Below, piece by piece: positions 51,116 to 59,965 of a stretch of 64,000 bases of DNA. How positions within the stretch are numbered: the first letter of the stretch is position 1; each line of letters starts with the position of its first letter. The stretch lies in contig CAZUDO010000092.1 of NCBI GenBank assembly GCA_964618895.1, positions 34,165 to 98,164 on the forward strand. The letters run 5' to 3'. Made by a program: the position numbers and the translations under genes. The notes beneath the pieces were generated by a model. The model was not told the origin of the DNA. It did not search any database and saw only the letters and a list, made by a program, of their open reading frames with translations. The stretch comes from CAZUDO01 sp964618895. GTDB taxonomy: Bacteria > Desulfobacterota > Binatia > DP-6.

Positions 51116-52278
51116 GCGCCGCGTTCCCGCTCGACCGTCACCCGCGCCCCCGCCTTCACCTCGGCCTTGTCGAGCGACACCACCACGCGCTCGCCGTCGG
51201 TGAGGCCACCCCGCACCTCCGTCATATCCCAGTTCTTGAGCCCGATCTCGACCGCGCGCTCGTCCAGGCGGCTACCGTTCACGATCAGCACCTTGTCTCC
51301 GGACAGGAGGGCCGCGGTCGGGATGCGCAGCACCTCCGGGCGGGTCTCCAGAATCACCTCCACGTCGGCCGACGTGCCCGGCAGCAGCGTGGCCGCGAAG
51401 ACCGCGTCGGCCAGCTCGACTTCGATCTCGACCGTCCGGTTCTGCTCCTCGACGTCGAGCACGTAGCTCGCCACCCGCGCCACCCGTCCGGGGTGGTGCT
51501 GGCCCGGATGCGAGTCGATGACCACGCGCGCCGGCAGGCCCGCCCGCAGGCGGGCCGCATCGACCTCGTCCATGGGCGCGCTCACGTAGATCGACGACGG
51601 GTCGATCACGTCGATCACGGCCGGCACCTGGATGACCGGCGGCGACGGGGTGGTCCATTCGCCGATCTCGATCGACAGCTCAGCGACCACGCCGTCGAAC
51701 GGGGCGCGCAGGACCATGTAGTCGAGCTGCCGCTCGGCCACCTCGATCGCCGCCCGGCCGCGCTTCTCGGTCGCCTGGGCGGCCTCGCACGTCGCCACCG
51801 CCGTGCGGGCCGCGCTCTCCACCTGATCGAGCAGGTCGGTCGACACGATGCCTTCCCTGGCCAGGCGGCGGTTACGGACCAGCTCGCGCGCCGCCCGCTC
51901 GGCGGCCAGGCAGGCGCGCGAGCGTTCGGCGGTCGCGGACTCCTCCTCGCGGCGCGCGAGGTCGAGGCGGGCCCGCGGTACGCTGGCGTCGAGCTCGAGC
52001 ACGGGCTCTCCGGCACGCACGCGCTCGCCCTTCCGCTTCGGGATCGCGACCACGCGGCCGCCCTCCTGGGGCGAGAGCTTAGCCCGGCGGCGGGCCTTCA
52101 CCGTGCCGGCGCGCGAGTTGGTGACCGTCTGCTCGACCTGCCCGCGCGCCACCCGGGCGACCTCGACGGGCACGGACTTGGGCGCGAACAGTGTGGCCCG
52201 CAGGAGCACGATGGCGGCCGCGACGGCGGCCAGCACGGCGGCGCGTGTTCCCCATTTCCGGCGGTCGAGACCAGGCAC
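51112..52278 (-). CDS. MacA-like periplasmic adaptor (membrane fusion protein)
   Basis: 388 residues: N-terminal membrane anchor (AAVLAAVAAAIVLLRATLF), split biotinyl-lipoyl domain (KLSPQEGGRVVAIPKRKGERVRAGEPVLE... and DYMVLRAPFDGVVAELSIEIGEW), a long coiled-coil hairpin between them (RREEESATAERSRACLAAE ... LLDQVESAARTAV), and beta-barrel/membrane-proximal domains (VSAPMDEVDAARLRAG, LRIPTAALLSGDKVLIVNG). It links the inner-membrane permeases to an outer-membrane TolC-type duct. A GTG start is used. First gene of the exporter operon and divergent from the radical SAM gene across a hairpin-bearing gap. Confidence 0.9.
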   Translation of the reverse strand: MPGLDRRKWGTRAAVLAAVAAAIVLLRATLFAPKSVPVEVARVARGQVEQTVTNSRAGTVKARRRAKLSPQEGGRVVAIPKRKGERVRAGEPVLELDASVPRARLDLARREEESATAERSRACLAAERAARELVRNRRLAREGIVSTDLLDQVESAARTAVATCEAAQATEKRGRAAIEVAERQLDYMVLRAPFDGVVAELSIEIGEWTTPSPPVIQVPAVIDVIDPSSIYVSAPMDEVDAARLRAGLPARVVIDSHPGQHHPGRVARVASYVLDVEEQNRTVEIEVELADAVFAATLLPGTSADVEVILETRPEVLRIPTAALLSGDKVLIVNGSRLDERAVEIGLKNWDMTEVRGGLTDGERVVVSLDKAEVKAGARVTVERERGA

Positions 52279-52343
52279 TCCGCATGGCTAGCATGCGAGG
52301 CGGGGCGGGGGTATCGGACGGCGCCTGGGCCGGTCCATGGCTG

Positions 52344-52375
52344 CGGCGGCGCGGGGGAGAGCCCTCGCGCCGCCG
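52344..52375. other. GC-rich hairpin in the divergent exporter / radical SAM region
   Basis: Perfect 10-bp inverted repeat CGGCGGCGCG (52344-52353) with its complement at 52366-52375; the 12-base loop can add GGG-CCC pairs. It lies about 90 bases before the radical SAM start and 66 bases before the adaptor start. It may be an operator or a leader hairpin; no T-run on either side. Confidence 0.45.
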
Positions 52376-52463
52376 GGTCGGTGACGGGCGTGTGGCACCG
52401 AAGGTCGCCGGCGCTGTCGTCCGTGACCGCTCGTGTGGTACGCCGTCGCGGGAGCGTTGTGTG

Positions 52464-53381
52464 ATGTCAGTCGAGTCGTTTTCTCTGTCGCCGGCGACGT
52501 TTCCCGGGCGTGTCAATGTCGAGGTGACCAACCACTGCAACCAGCGCTGTCCGCTGTGTCCGCGGCTCGGGTTCACGCGGCCGCTCGGGTTCATGGCGTG
52601 GGACGTGTTCGAGCGCGTGGCCGGCGAGTGCGCGACGCATGGGACGCGGCTCTGGCTCCACTTCCTGGGCGAGCCGCTACTCCATCGCGAGCTGGTGGCC
52701 ATGGTGCAGTTCGCGAAGGCGGCCGGGGTGGCGGAGGTGGGGCTCTCGACCAATGGGGTGTCGCTGCACGGGCGTCTGGCCGAGGCGTTGCTCGGCTCGG
52801 GGCTCGATCGGCTCGAGTGTTCGGTCGACGCCGACGACCCGGCGACGTATCTGGCGATGCGCGGGCGCGATCACTTCGCACGCGTGATCGGCAACGTGCG
52901 CGGCTTTCTGCTGCGCAAGCGGGCGCTCGGGCAGGAGCGGCCGGTGACCTCGATCCAGCTCATGCGCACGGCTGCGGTCGAGGCGGCGCTGCCGCGGCTG
53001 GTGGACGCCTGGCGGCCGTATCTCGGCCGACGCGACTTCGTCATGACGATCGTGCCCGCCACCTTCGCCGGCACCATCGCCGTGCCGGCGGTGGAGGCCG
53101 AGCCGCGCACGCCCTGCCGGTGGCTGTTCTCGTCCCTCATGGTGCTGCAGGACGGCACGGTCACGATGTGTGGCGCGGACTGGGATGCCCGCGCGCCACT
53201 CGGCAACGTGCGCGACACCACCATCGCGGCCATCTGGGGCGGCGTCGAGCTGGCGCGCCGCCGGCAGGCCCATCTGGACGGACGCTTCGGCGACCTGTCG
53301 CCGTGCGACACCTGCACGGATTGGCGCCTCGCCGACGGGCGCGGCTACCGGAATGCGCTTGCGGAGATCGACGCGCGATGA
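52464..53381 (+). CDS. Radical SAM protein with SPASM-like C-terminus
   Basis: 305 residues. The [4Fe-4S]-SAM motif C-x3-C-x2-C is at Cys25, Cys29 and Cys32 (NHCNQRCPLCPR), followed by LHFLGEPLLH (the GGE-type motif) and LSTNGVSLHG. The C-terminus has a SPASM/twitch-like Cys set: TPCRWLFSSL, GTVTMCGADW, LSPCDTCTDW, with the usual LGNVRDTTIAAIWGG. Such enzymes modify peptides, sugars or lipids by radical chemistry; the substrate is unknown. The ATG at 52464 follows GGGAG. The next gene, a DegT-type aminotransferase, overlaps by four bases (ATGA), so they probably act on the same molecule. Confidence 0.9.
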   Translation: MSVESFSLSPATFPGRVNVEVTNHCNQRCPLCPRLGFTRPLGFMAWDVFERVAGECATHGTRLWLHFLGEPLLHRELVAMVQFAKAAGVAEVGLSTNGVSLHGRLAEALLGSGLDRLECSVDADDPATYLAMRGRDHFARVIGNVRGFLLRKRALGQERPVTSIQLMRTAAVEAALPRLVDAWRPYLGRRDFVMTIVPATFAGTIAVPAVEAEPRTPCRWLFSSLMVLQDGTVTMCGADWDARAPLGNVRDTTIAAIWGGVELARRRQAHLDGRFGDLSPCDTCTDWRLADGRGYRNALAEIDAR

Positions 53382-54529
53382 CCCCGATCCCGTTCTTCCA
53401 GCACGACCTGGGTGCCGCCGAGCTGGACGAACTCACCGCGGTGCTGCGCGGCGCGATCCTCACCACCGGGGACACCGTCGCCACCTTCGAACGCCGCTTC
53501 GCGCAGGCACTCGACCTGCCGCACGCGGTCGGCGTGACCAGCTGCACAGCCGCCCTGCACCTGGCGCTGCTCGCGCTCGGCGTCAGGCCCGGTGACGAGG
53601 TCATCACCACGCCCATGACTTTCATCGCGACCGCGACAGCGATCGTGCAGGCCGGCGCGCGCCCGGTGTTCGTCGACGTGGAACCCGACACCGGCAACCT
53701 AGACGCCACCCGCCTCGAGGGCGCGATCACCCCGCGCACCAAGGCCATCATCCCGGTGCACCTGTTCGGCCAGATGTGCGACATGCGCGCCATCCGCGCG
53801 ATCGCCGACCGCCATCGTCTGGTCGTGATCGAGGATGCCGCCCACTGCCTGGAGGGCCGGCGCGACGGCATGCGTCCTGGCCAACTGTCCGAAGCGGCCT
53901 GCTTCTCGTTCTATGCCACCAAGAGCATCACCTCGGGCGAGGGCGGCGCGGTGGCGACACGCGATGCCGCCCTGGCCGACCAGCTGCGCGTGCTCCGCCA
54001 GCAGGGGCTCACCACCGGTGCGGCCGAGCGCGAGCGGCACGGCTATCGCCACCGCGACATGGTGACCATGGGGTGGAAGTACAACATGTACAACCTGCAG
54101 GCGGCGGTGCTGCTGCCGCAGCTCGACCGCTTCACCCAGAACCACCGCCGCCGCACCGCCCTCGCCGAGCGTTACCTCACGCAGCTCACCCACCTCGACC
54201 GCGTCACGGCCCCGGTCGTCCGTCCGTCGGTGGAGCACGCCTGGCACGTGTTCGCGATCCGGGTCGACGGCGTGGACCGAGACGCGGTGGTGGCGGGCCT
54301 GCAGGAGCAGGCGGTCGCGGTCACGGTCCACTACCACCCGCCCGTGCACCTGATGAGCTACTTCCGGCGCGCTCTCGGGCACGCACCCGGGGCCTTCCGG
54401 CACGCCGAGCGCGTCGGCGCGACCAGCATCTCGCTGCCGCTCTACCCGTCCATGCCGGAGAGCCATGCGGACGAGGTGGTCCTGCGGCTCGGTCGCGTCC
54501 TGCGGTCGTCCCGGCTCGCCGCCGGCTGA
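53378..54529 (+). CDS. DegT/DnrJ/EryC1/StrS-family PLP aminotransferase
   Basis: 383-residue sugar aminotransferase family protein. PLP-binding features: GVTSCTAALHLALLALG, ITTPMTFIATATAIVQAGA, VVIEDAAHCLEG, and the Schiff-base Lys at about residue 182 in FYATKSITSGEGG; the substrate side has WKYNMYNLQAAVLLPQLDR and VTVHYHPPVHLM. These enzymes transfer an amino group to nucleotide-linked keto-sugars for O-antigen, S-layer or antibiotic glycans. The ATGA overlap with the radical SAM gene suggests a paired reaction. Nucleotide-sugar dehydratase or epimerase partners are not in the window, so the substrate remains open. Confidence 0.93.
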   Translation: MTPIPFFQHDLGAAELDELTAVLRGAILTTGDTVATFERRFAQALDLPHAVGVTSCTAALHLALLALGVRPGDEVITTPMTFIATATAIVQAGARPVFVDVEPDTGNLDATRLEGAITPRTKAIIPVHLFGQMCDMRAIRAIADRHRLVVIEDAAHCLEGRRDGMRPGQLSEAACFSFYATKSITSGEGGAVATRDAALADQLRVLRQQGLTTGAAERERHGYRHRDMVTMGWKYNMYNLQAAVLLPQLDRFTQNHRRRTALAERYLTQLTHLDRVTAPVVRPSVEHAWHVFAIRVDGVDRDAVVAGLQEQAVAVTVHYHPPVHLMSYFRRALGHAPGAFRHAERVGATSISLPLYPSMPESHADEVVLRLGRVLRSSRLAAG

Positions 54530-54556
54530 TTGCGCAGCCCGGCGGGAAGATTTTAC

Positions 54557-54586
54557 TTGCCAGGGTCCGAGCCCGGGCAGTATGAC
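54557..54586 (+). promoter_or_regulatory. Putative promoter of the haloperoxidase fusion gene
   Basis: TTTTACTTGCCA with -35 TTGCCA (54557-54562) and -10 TATGAC (54581-54586) at 18-base spacing, in the 71-base gap after the DegT gene and 14 bases before the ATG. The T-rich lead plus CTTGxCA resembles the promoters of the two Cys-repeat operons. Confidence 0.45.
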
Positions 54587-54600
54587 GCAACCTGGCGATC

Positions 54601-57600
54601 ATGCGTCGACGGCTCGACCTGGCGCCCGTGGCCGTGTGGATCCTCCTCACCCTCGCACTGGAGGCAACGCCGGCGCGCGCCCAGACGTTCACCGACGTGA
54701 CCGTCACCGCGTTGCCCGGCATCGACACCGCGCCGGGACGGACCGGGCTCATGCCGGCGTATACCGGCGGCGCGGCGGTCGGCGACTGCGACGGCGACGG
54801 CCACCCCGACCTGTACTTCACCGGCAGCGTGCACGACGTCCTGTACCGCAACCGGGGCGACGGCAGCTTCGAGGATGCCAGCCTGGCCGCCAACCTGGGT
54901 TACGCCTTCGGCACCCGCGGCGCGGCTTTCGGCGACGTCGACAACGACGGCGACCTCGACCTGGTGGCCACCGGCGCCGCCGACGCCCGCCACTTCCTGT
55001 ACGTGAACGCCGGCAACTGCACCTTCTCCGAGCAGGCCGAGGTGCGCGGCCTGGCCCTCGACACCGGCGCCATCGGCCGCAGCGCCTCGTTCGGCGACTA
55101 CGACCGGGACGGCTGGCTCGACCTGTACGTGACCGAGCTGCAGTCCGAGCTCATCAACCCCGGCATCCCGCCCCCGGTGAGCCGCCTGTTCCGGAACCGC
55201 GGTGCCGCGGCGCCCGGCGTGTTCGACGACGTGACCCTGAGCGTAGGCCTGTCCCTTGGCGGCGTCACGGGTACGCAGAACGGCACCTTCGCCTTCGCCG
55301 GCCGCTTCACCGACCTCGACCACGACGGCTGGCCGGACTTGCCCATCATTTCGGACTTCTCGGAGAGCCGTCTGTTCTGGAACGACGGCACTGGACACTT
55401 CATCGACGGCACCGTCACCGCCGGCGTCGGCACCGACGAGCACGGTATGGGCGTCACCAGCGCGGACGTGGACGGCGACGGCCGCCTCGACCTGTTCGTC
55501 ACCTCGATCTACATCGCCGGCCATCCCCGGGCCACCGGCAACCGCCTCTACCGCAACCTGGGCGGCCGCGCCTTCGCCGACGTGACCGACGCGGCCGGCG
55601 TGCGCGACGGCAGCTGGGGCTGGGGCACCGAGGCGTTCGACGCCGACAACGACGGCGACCTCGACCTCGTCATGACGGACGGGGCCGGCAGCGGCGAAGA
55701 CCCGTTCATCCTGCCCGAGCTGGGGCCGATCGACATGACCCCGTTCCTCACCGACCAGCCGCGCCTGTGGCGGAACGACGGCGCCGGCGTGTTCACGGAC
55801 ATCGCGGCCGCCGCGGGGCTGGTCGACACCGGGATCGGGTACGGCGCGGTCCCGTTCGACTACGACGGCGACGGCGACCAGGACATCCTCCTCACGCACG
55901 AGGACACCAGCCCCTTCCTGTTCCGCAACGACAGCCCCGGCAGCGCACATTGGCTCGACGTGGAGCTCGACGGCCGCTGCAGCTCGCGACGCGGCGTCGG
56001 CGCGCGCGTAACCGTCACGCCGAGCGGCGGCGGGCCGGCGCAGGTCCGCGAGGTGTCGGCGAGCAGTACCTACCTGGCGCAGGACGGGCGCGGACGCGTC
56101 CACTTCGGCCTCGGGAGCTCGCCTGCAGTCACCTCGGTGAGCGTCGAGTGGCCAAGCGGGACGGTGCAGACCGTGACCGGCCCGGCGATCGACGGCGTGC
56201 TGCGGATGACGGAGCCGGTCACGTGCCGGAACCCGGGCGCACCGGGCGGGCCCACCACGCAGCAGCAGCGCTGCATCAACCTGCTGCACGCCGCCGGCAC
56301 GCGCGTCGCCACCGCCGTGTCGAAGAACCTGACCCGCTGCATGGCGCGCGCACTGGCGGGGCAGCTCCCGCCGGGCCAGACCGCCTCGCAGTGCCTCGCC
56401 GCCGACGGTGACGGGCGGCTCGCCCGCGCCGAGGCGCGCACGGTCGCCGCCGAGGCCGCCTACTGCACCCCGCCGCCGGCGTTCGGCCCCACCGCAGCGT
56501 CGGCCATCAACACGGGCTTCGCCACCCTGCAACAGCTGTTGGCGCTTTTCGGCCCGAACCTGGACAGCGTCCTGACCCCCGCGACCGGCGACTGCCAGCT
56601 CGCCATCGCCAAGGGCACGGCCAAGATCCTGGTGGCTCGGCTGAAGGCGTTCACCGGCTGCGTCAAGGACGGCCTCCGCGAGGGCGTCATCGTCAACACG
56701 GCCGGCCTCGAGGCCTGCTACGGCACCGATCCCGACGGGAAGATCGCGCTGGCCAACACCAAGGCGTCGGCGTCGATCGGCCGGCGGTGCGCCGGCATCG
56801 ACCTCGGCGCCGCGATCCCCGGACCATGCGGCACCGAGCTGCTGGCGAGCGTGTCCGGGTGTCTCGATGCGACCGCGGACTGCGACGCGTGCACGGCGGT
56901 CAACGCCGCCGACGGCACGGCGCGCCCGTGTCACCGCTTCGTGGCCGGCATCGCCGATCCGTATTGCGGCACCCGTCCCGTACAAACCGAGTCGATCGCC
57001 CGCGTATGGGACGAGGAGATCCTGGCGGCGATCCGCGTCGACTTCCCGCGCCCGCCCATCCACGCCCGCAACCTCTTCCACCTCTCGGTCGCCATGTGGG
57101 ACGCGTGGGCCGCCTACGACCCGACCGCCGACGGCTACCTCTTCCACGAGAAGCACGCCGCCGCCGATCCCGCCGCCGACCGCACCACGGCGATCAGCTT
57201 CGCCGCCTACCGGGTGCTGTCGCAGCGCTACGCCGTGTCGCCCAACGCGGCGGCCACCCGCGCCGTGCTCCGCGCCCGCATGCAGGCGCTCGGCTACGAC
57301 TCCGACTACACCACCGAAATCGGCACCGGCCCGGCCGCGATCGGCAACCGCATCGCGTCGACCGTGCTCAACTACGGCTACGGCGACGGCGCCAACCAGA
57401 ACATCAACTACGCCGATCCCACCTACGCGCCGGTGAACGCGCCGCTGGTGGTGAAGCTTCCCGGCACGACCATGGCGGACCCGAACCGCTGGCAGCCGCT
57501 CGCCCTCGACCTCCAGATCGGCCAGAACGGCATCCCCATCCCGGGCAAGATCCAGGTCTTCGTCGGCCCGCAGTGGGGCACGGTGGCATCGTTCGCCGCC

Positions 57601-58713
57601 AACCTGGGCGCCCTGCTCCCCGGACCGCCCCCGCTACTGCAGGATCCACTGACCGACGCGGCGTTCAAACAAGGGGCCGTCGACGTGCTCCGCCCGGCGA
57701 GCCAGCTCACCCCCGACGACGCCACCACCATGGACATCTCGCCCGGCGCGTTCGGCAACAACCCGCTCGGGACGAACGCCGGCACAGGCTACGGGGTGAA
57801 TCCTGTCACCGGTCTGCCGTACGCCCCGCAGGTGGTGAAGCGCGGGGACTTCGGGCGTGTGCTGGCCGAGTTCTGGGCCGACGGGCCCACCTCGGAGACA
57901 CCCCCGGGGCACTGGAACACGCTCGCCAACTACGTGAGCGACAACCTGGCGGCGAAGCGTATCGGCGGCACCGGACCGGCGGTCGACGACCTCGAGTGGG
58001 ACGTGAAGCTCTACGTGGCGCTCAACGGCGCCGTGCACGACGCCGCCGTCGGCTGCTGGGGGACGAAACGCCTGTACGACTCGGTGCGCCCGATCTCGAT
58101 GATCCGCTACATGGGTGGTCTCGGGCAGTCGTCGGACCCGCTCGGCGACGCGTACCACCCCGACGGCTTGCCGCTCGAGCCCGGGCTGATCGAAGTGATC
58201 ACCGCCGCGTCGAGCGCTCCCGGCGAGCGCCACGAGGCCCTGGCCGCCTACGTCGGCGAGGTCGCGGTCCTGTCCTGGCCCGGCGAGCCGGCCAGCCCCG
58301 CCACTCAGTACAGTGGCGTGCGCTGGATGCGCGCCAAGGAGTGGGTAGCCTACCAGCGCAAGACCTTCGTAACCCCGCCCTTCGCCGGCTACACCTCGGG
58401 CCACAGCACCTTCAGCCGCTCGGCCGCCGAGGTGCTGACCGCCATCACGGGCTCGCCCTGGTTCCCGGGCGGCCTGGGCGAGTTCACCGCGCCGCAAAAC
58501 GCGTACCTGCTGTTCGAGATCGGCCCGAGCCAGACCATCACGCTGCAGTGGGCGTCCTACTATGATGCCGCCGACCAGGCGGGCCAGTCACGTATCTGGG
58601 GCGGCATCCACATCCTGGCCGACGATTTCGGCGGGCGCATCATGGGGGCCACCATCGGCGCCGACGCCTGGGCCAAGGCGCTCACCTACTACGCCGGCAC
58701 CGCCATCCCCTGA
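54601..58713 (+). CDS. FG-GAP/ASPIC propeller fused to vanadium-dependent haloperoxidase
   Basis: 1370-residue exported protein. Signal peptide (VAVWILLTLALEATPARAQ), then about residues 30-450 of FG-GAP/VCBS propeller blades with Ca-type loops (GDCDGDGHPDLYF, GDVDNDGDLDLVA, ADVDGDGRLDLFV), an ASPIC/UnbV domain (about 460-540, ASSTYLAQDGRGRVHFGLG), a Cys-containing helical linker, and from about 795 a PAP2/vanadium haloperoxidase domain. All three vanadate-site motifs fit: KRLYDSVRP (Lys1156, Arg1163), TSGHSTFS (His1268), and SRIWGGIHILADD (Arg1331, His1337, Asp1341). The enzyme would oxidise halides with peroxide outside the cytoplasm and halogenate or degrade organics; halide choice is not predictable. 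An acid phosphatase activity is the alternative. Confidence 0.9.
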   Translation: MRRRLDLAPVAVWILLTLALEATPARAQTFTDVTVTALPGIDTAPGRTGLMPAYTGGAAVGDCDGDGHPDLYFTGSVHDVLYRNRGDGSFEDASLAANLGYAFGTRGAAFGDVDNDGDLDLVATGAADARHFLYVNAGNCTFSEQAEVRGLALDTGAIGRSASFGDYDRDGWLDLYVTELQSELINPGIPPPVSRLFRNRGAAAPGVFDDVTLSVGLSLGGVTGTQNGTFAFAGRFTDLDHDGWPDLPIISDFSESRLFWNDGTGHFIDGTVTAGVGTDEHGMGVTSADVDGDGRLDLFVTSIYIAGHPRATGNRLYRNLGGRAFADVTDAAGVRDGSWGWGTEAFDADNDGDLDLVMTDGAGSGEDPFILPELGPIDMTPFLTDQPRLWRNDGAGVFTDIAAAAGLVDTGIGYGAVPFDYDGDGDQDILLTHEDTSPFLFRNDSPGSAHWLDVELDGRCSSRRGVGARVTVTPSGGGPAQVREVSASSTYLAQDGRGRVHFGLGSSPAVTSVSVEWPSGTVQTVTGPAIDGVLRMTEPVTCRNPGAPGGPTTQQQRCINLLHAAGTRVATAVSKNLTRCMARALAGQLPPGQTASQCLAADGDGRLARAEARTVAAEAAYCTPPPAFGPTAASAINTGFATLQQLLALFGPNLDSVLTPATGDCQLAIAKGTAKILVARLKAFTGCVKDGLREGVIVNTAGLEACYGTDPDGKIALANTKASASIGRRCAGIDLGAAIPGPCGTELLASVSGCLDATADCDACTAVNAADGTARPCHRFVAGIADPYCGTRPVQTESIARVWDEEILAAIRVDFPRPPIHARNLFHLSVAMWDAWAAYDPTADGYLFHEKHAAADPAADRTTAISFAAYRVLSQRYAVSPNAAATRAVLRARMQALGYDSDYTTEIGTGPAAIGNRIASTVLNYGYGDGANQNINYADPTYAPVNAPLVVKLPGTTMADPNRWQPLALDLQIGQNGIPIPGKIQVFVGPQWGTVASFAANLGALLPGPPPLLQDPLTDAAFKQGAVDVLRPASQLTPDDATTMDISPGAFGNNPLGTNAGTGYGVNPVTGLPYAPQVVKRGDFGRVLAEFWADGPTSETPPGHWNTLANYVSDNLAAKRIGGTGPAVDDLEWDVKLYVALNGAVHDAAVGCWGTKRLYDSVRPISMIRYMGGLGQSSDPLGDAYHPDGLPLEPGLIEVITAASSAPGERHEALAAYVGEVAVLSWPGEPASPATQYSGVRWMRAKEWVAYQRKTFVTPPFAGYTSGHSTFSRSAAEVLTAITGSPWFPGGLGEFTAPQNAYLLFEIGPSQTITLQWASYYDAADQAGQSRIWGGIHILADDFGGRIMGATIGADAWAKALTYYAGTAIP

Positions 58714-58846
58714 TCGGACCCCGACCCCGGGGCGCCATGGCAGGCGCCGTGTCGGCCCGGACGGGCCCCGTGATCGCCCTTCCCAACGCCGTCCCGGCGG
58801 TGGTATGCACGCTTGCGCGGGCTCTGCCGCGCCGAGGAGAACACGT

Positions 58847-59926
58847 ATGGCGGCGACCTTCGAGTTCACGAAGCGGCTCCAGCTGGTGAGCGACCGGGAT
58901 GTGGACCGTCTGCGCGCCAACTTCCTCGACGTGGCGGAGGCGTTCGACGCGCGTACGCTCGGCGACCATACGCTGTTCCCGCGCGAGATGACCTGGTTCT
59001 ACGGCGAGCCGGTGTGGCACGCGCTGACGCCCGAGCAGCAGCTCATGCTGAACCGCCTGTCCTTCTGTCAGAGCTACCTCTCGACGGCGGTGGCCGAGGT
59101 GGCCACCAACGTGCTCAACCTGGAAGCCGCCCTCGGCACCATCATCGACGACGACCCCGAGGTCGCCCTCTACATGGCGCGCGAGGTGGTCGAAGAGACC
59201 ATGCACATCCAGGCCTTCCTGTGCGTTATCCGGAAGGTGCTGGCGTCCTACGGCTTGACGCTCGACCAGCTGCGCGCCACCAACGTGTCGCTGCGCATGG
59301 CCAAGCACTACGTCACCGGCCACACGCTCCTCGGCTGGCTGCGCGGCGACCTGCACTACTACTATTTCACGCGCTTCGCCCTGAACGTGAACCAGAAGAC
59401 GGTCGAGCGCTGCACCATCAACGAGCCCGACATCCATCCCGCCGTGCACGCCATCCTGAAGAATCACGCCATCGACGAGGCGCGCCACATGCAGATGTCG
59501 CGCGGCACCGGGCTGGTGGCGCTCTCCCGGATGGCGAACCCGGTCGTGCGCGCGATCGCGTGTCTCGGCTACGCGCACTTCGCGAGCAACCTCTACATCG
59601 GGCGGCACCGGAAGGACTCCCGCCTGCCGCGCGAGACCCGCATCCGCACCCTCGAGCTGTGCGGCGTGCCGCGCGCGCGTGCGGTGGAGGCCTACGTGCA
59701 ATGGCGCGATCGGGTGAACCAACCCGAGGACCCCCCGCTGGTGAAGGCGGGCCGCGCCTACTTCCTCAAGTGCAACCGCGGCTACATCGACGATCTCGCC
59801 GCGCCGGTGTGGCTCAAGCGGCGCATGAACGCGATCCTCGATGCGGCCTACGACGACCTGCTGCGGCCGTCCGGCGGCGAGGCGGTGCCCCCCCTCGAGT
59901 TCGACGACCTGACGCGGGCCGCCTGA
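58847..59926 (+). CDS. AurF-like diiron oxygenase
   Basis: 359-residue ferritin-like protein of the p-aminobenzoate N-oxygenase (AurF/CmlI) type. Likely iron ligands: Glu in STAVAEVATNVLNLEAA, Glu117 and His120 in VVEETMHIQAF, a Glu in CTINEPDIHPA, and His207, Glu211 and His214 in NHAIDEARHMQMS. This set of Glu/His ligands agrees with the family. Members oxidise aryl amines to nitro groups or hydroxylate; others with this fold are uncharacterised. The ATG at 58847 follows GAGGAG. It begins about 130 bases after the haloperoxidase fusion and about 40 bases before the WbqC-like gene, so it sits in a run that mixes oxidative and glycan genes. Confidence 0.87.
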   Translation: MAATFEFTKRLQLVSDRDVDRLRANFLDVAEAFDARTLGDHTLFPREMTWFYGEPVWHALTPEQQLMLNRLSFCQSYLSTAVAEVATNVLNLEAALGTIIDDDPEVALYMAREVVEETMHIQAFLCVIRKVLASYGLTLDQLRATNVSLRMAKHYVTGHTLLGWLRGDLHYYYFTRFALNVNQKTVERCTINEPDIHPAVHAILKNHAIDEARHMQMSRGTGLVALSRMANPVVRAIACLGYAHFASNLYIGRHRKDSRLPRETRIRTLELCGVPRARAVEAYVQWRDRVNQPEDPPLVKAGRAYFLKCNRGYIDDLAAPVWLKRRMNAILDAAYDDLLRPSGGEAVPPLEFDDLTRAA

Positions 59927-59965
59927 CGCGCGCGTGCGTCACCCCCGGGGTCGTCGTCCCCGCTG

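Noticed and set aside
54553..57156. 867-residue minus-strand frame opposite the haloperoxidase fusion
   Set aside because: Antisense shadow of FG-GAP repeats; Val/Ala/Gly/Glu-rich without any fold signal.
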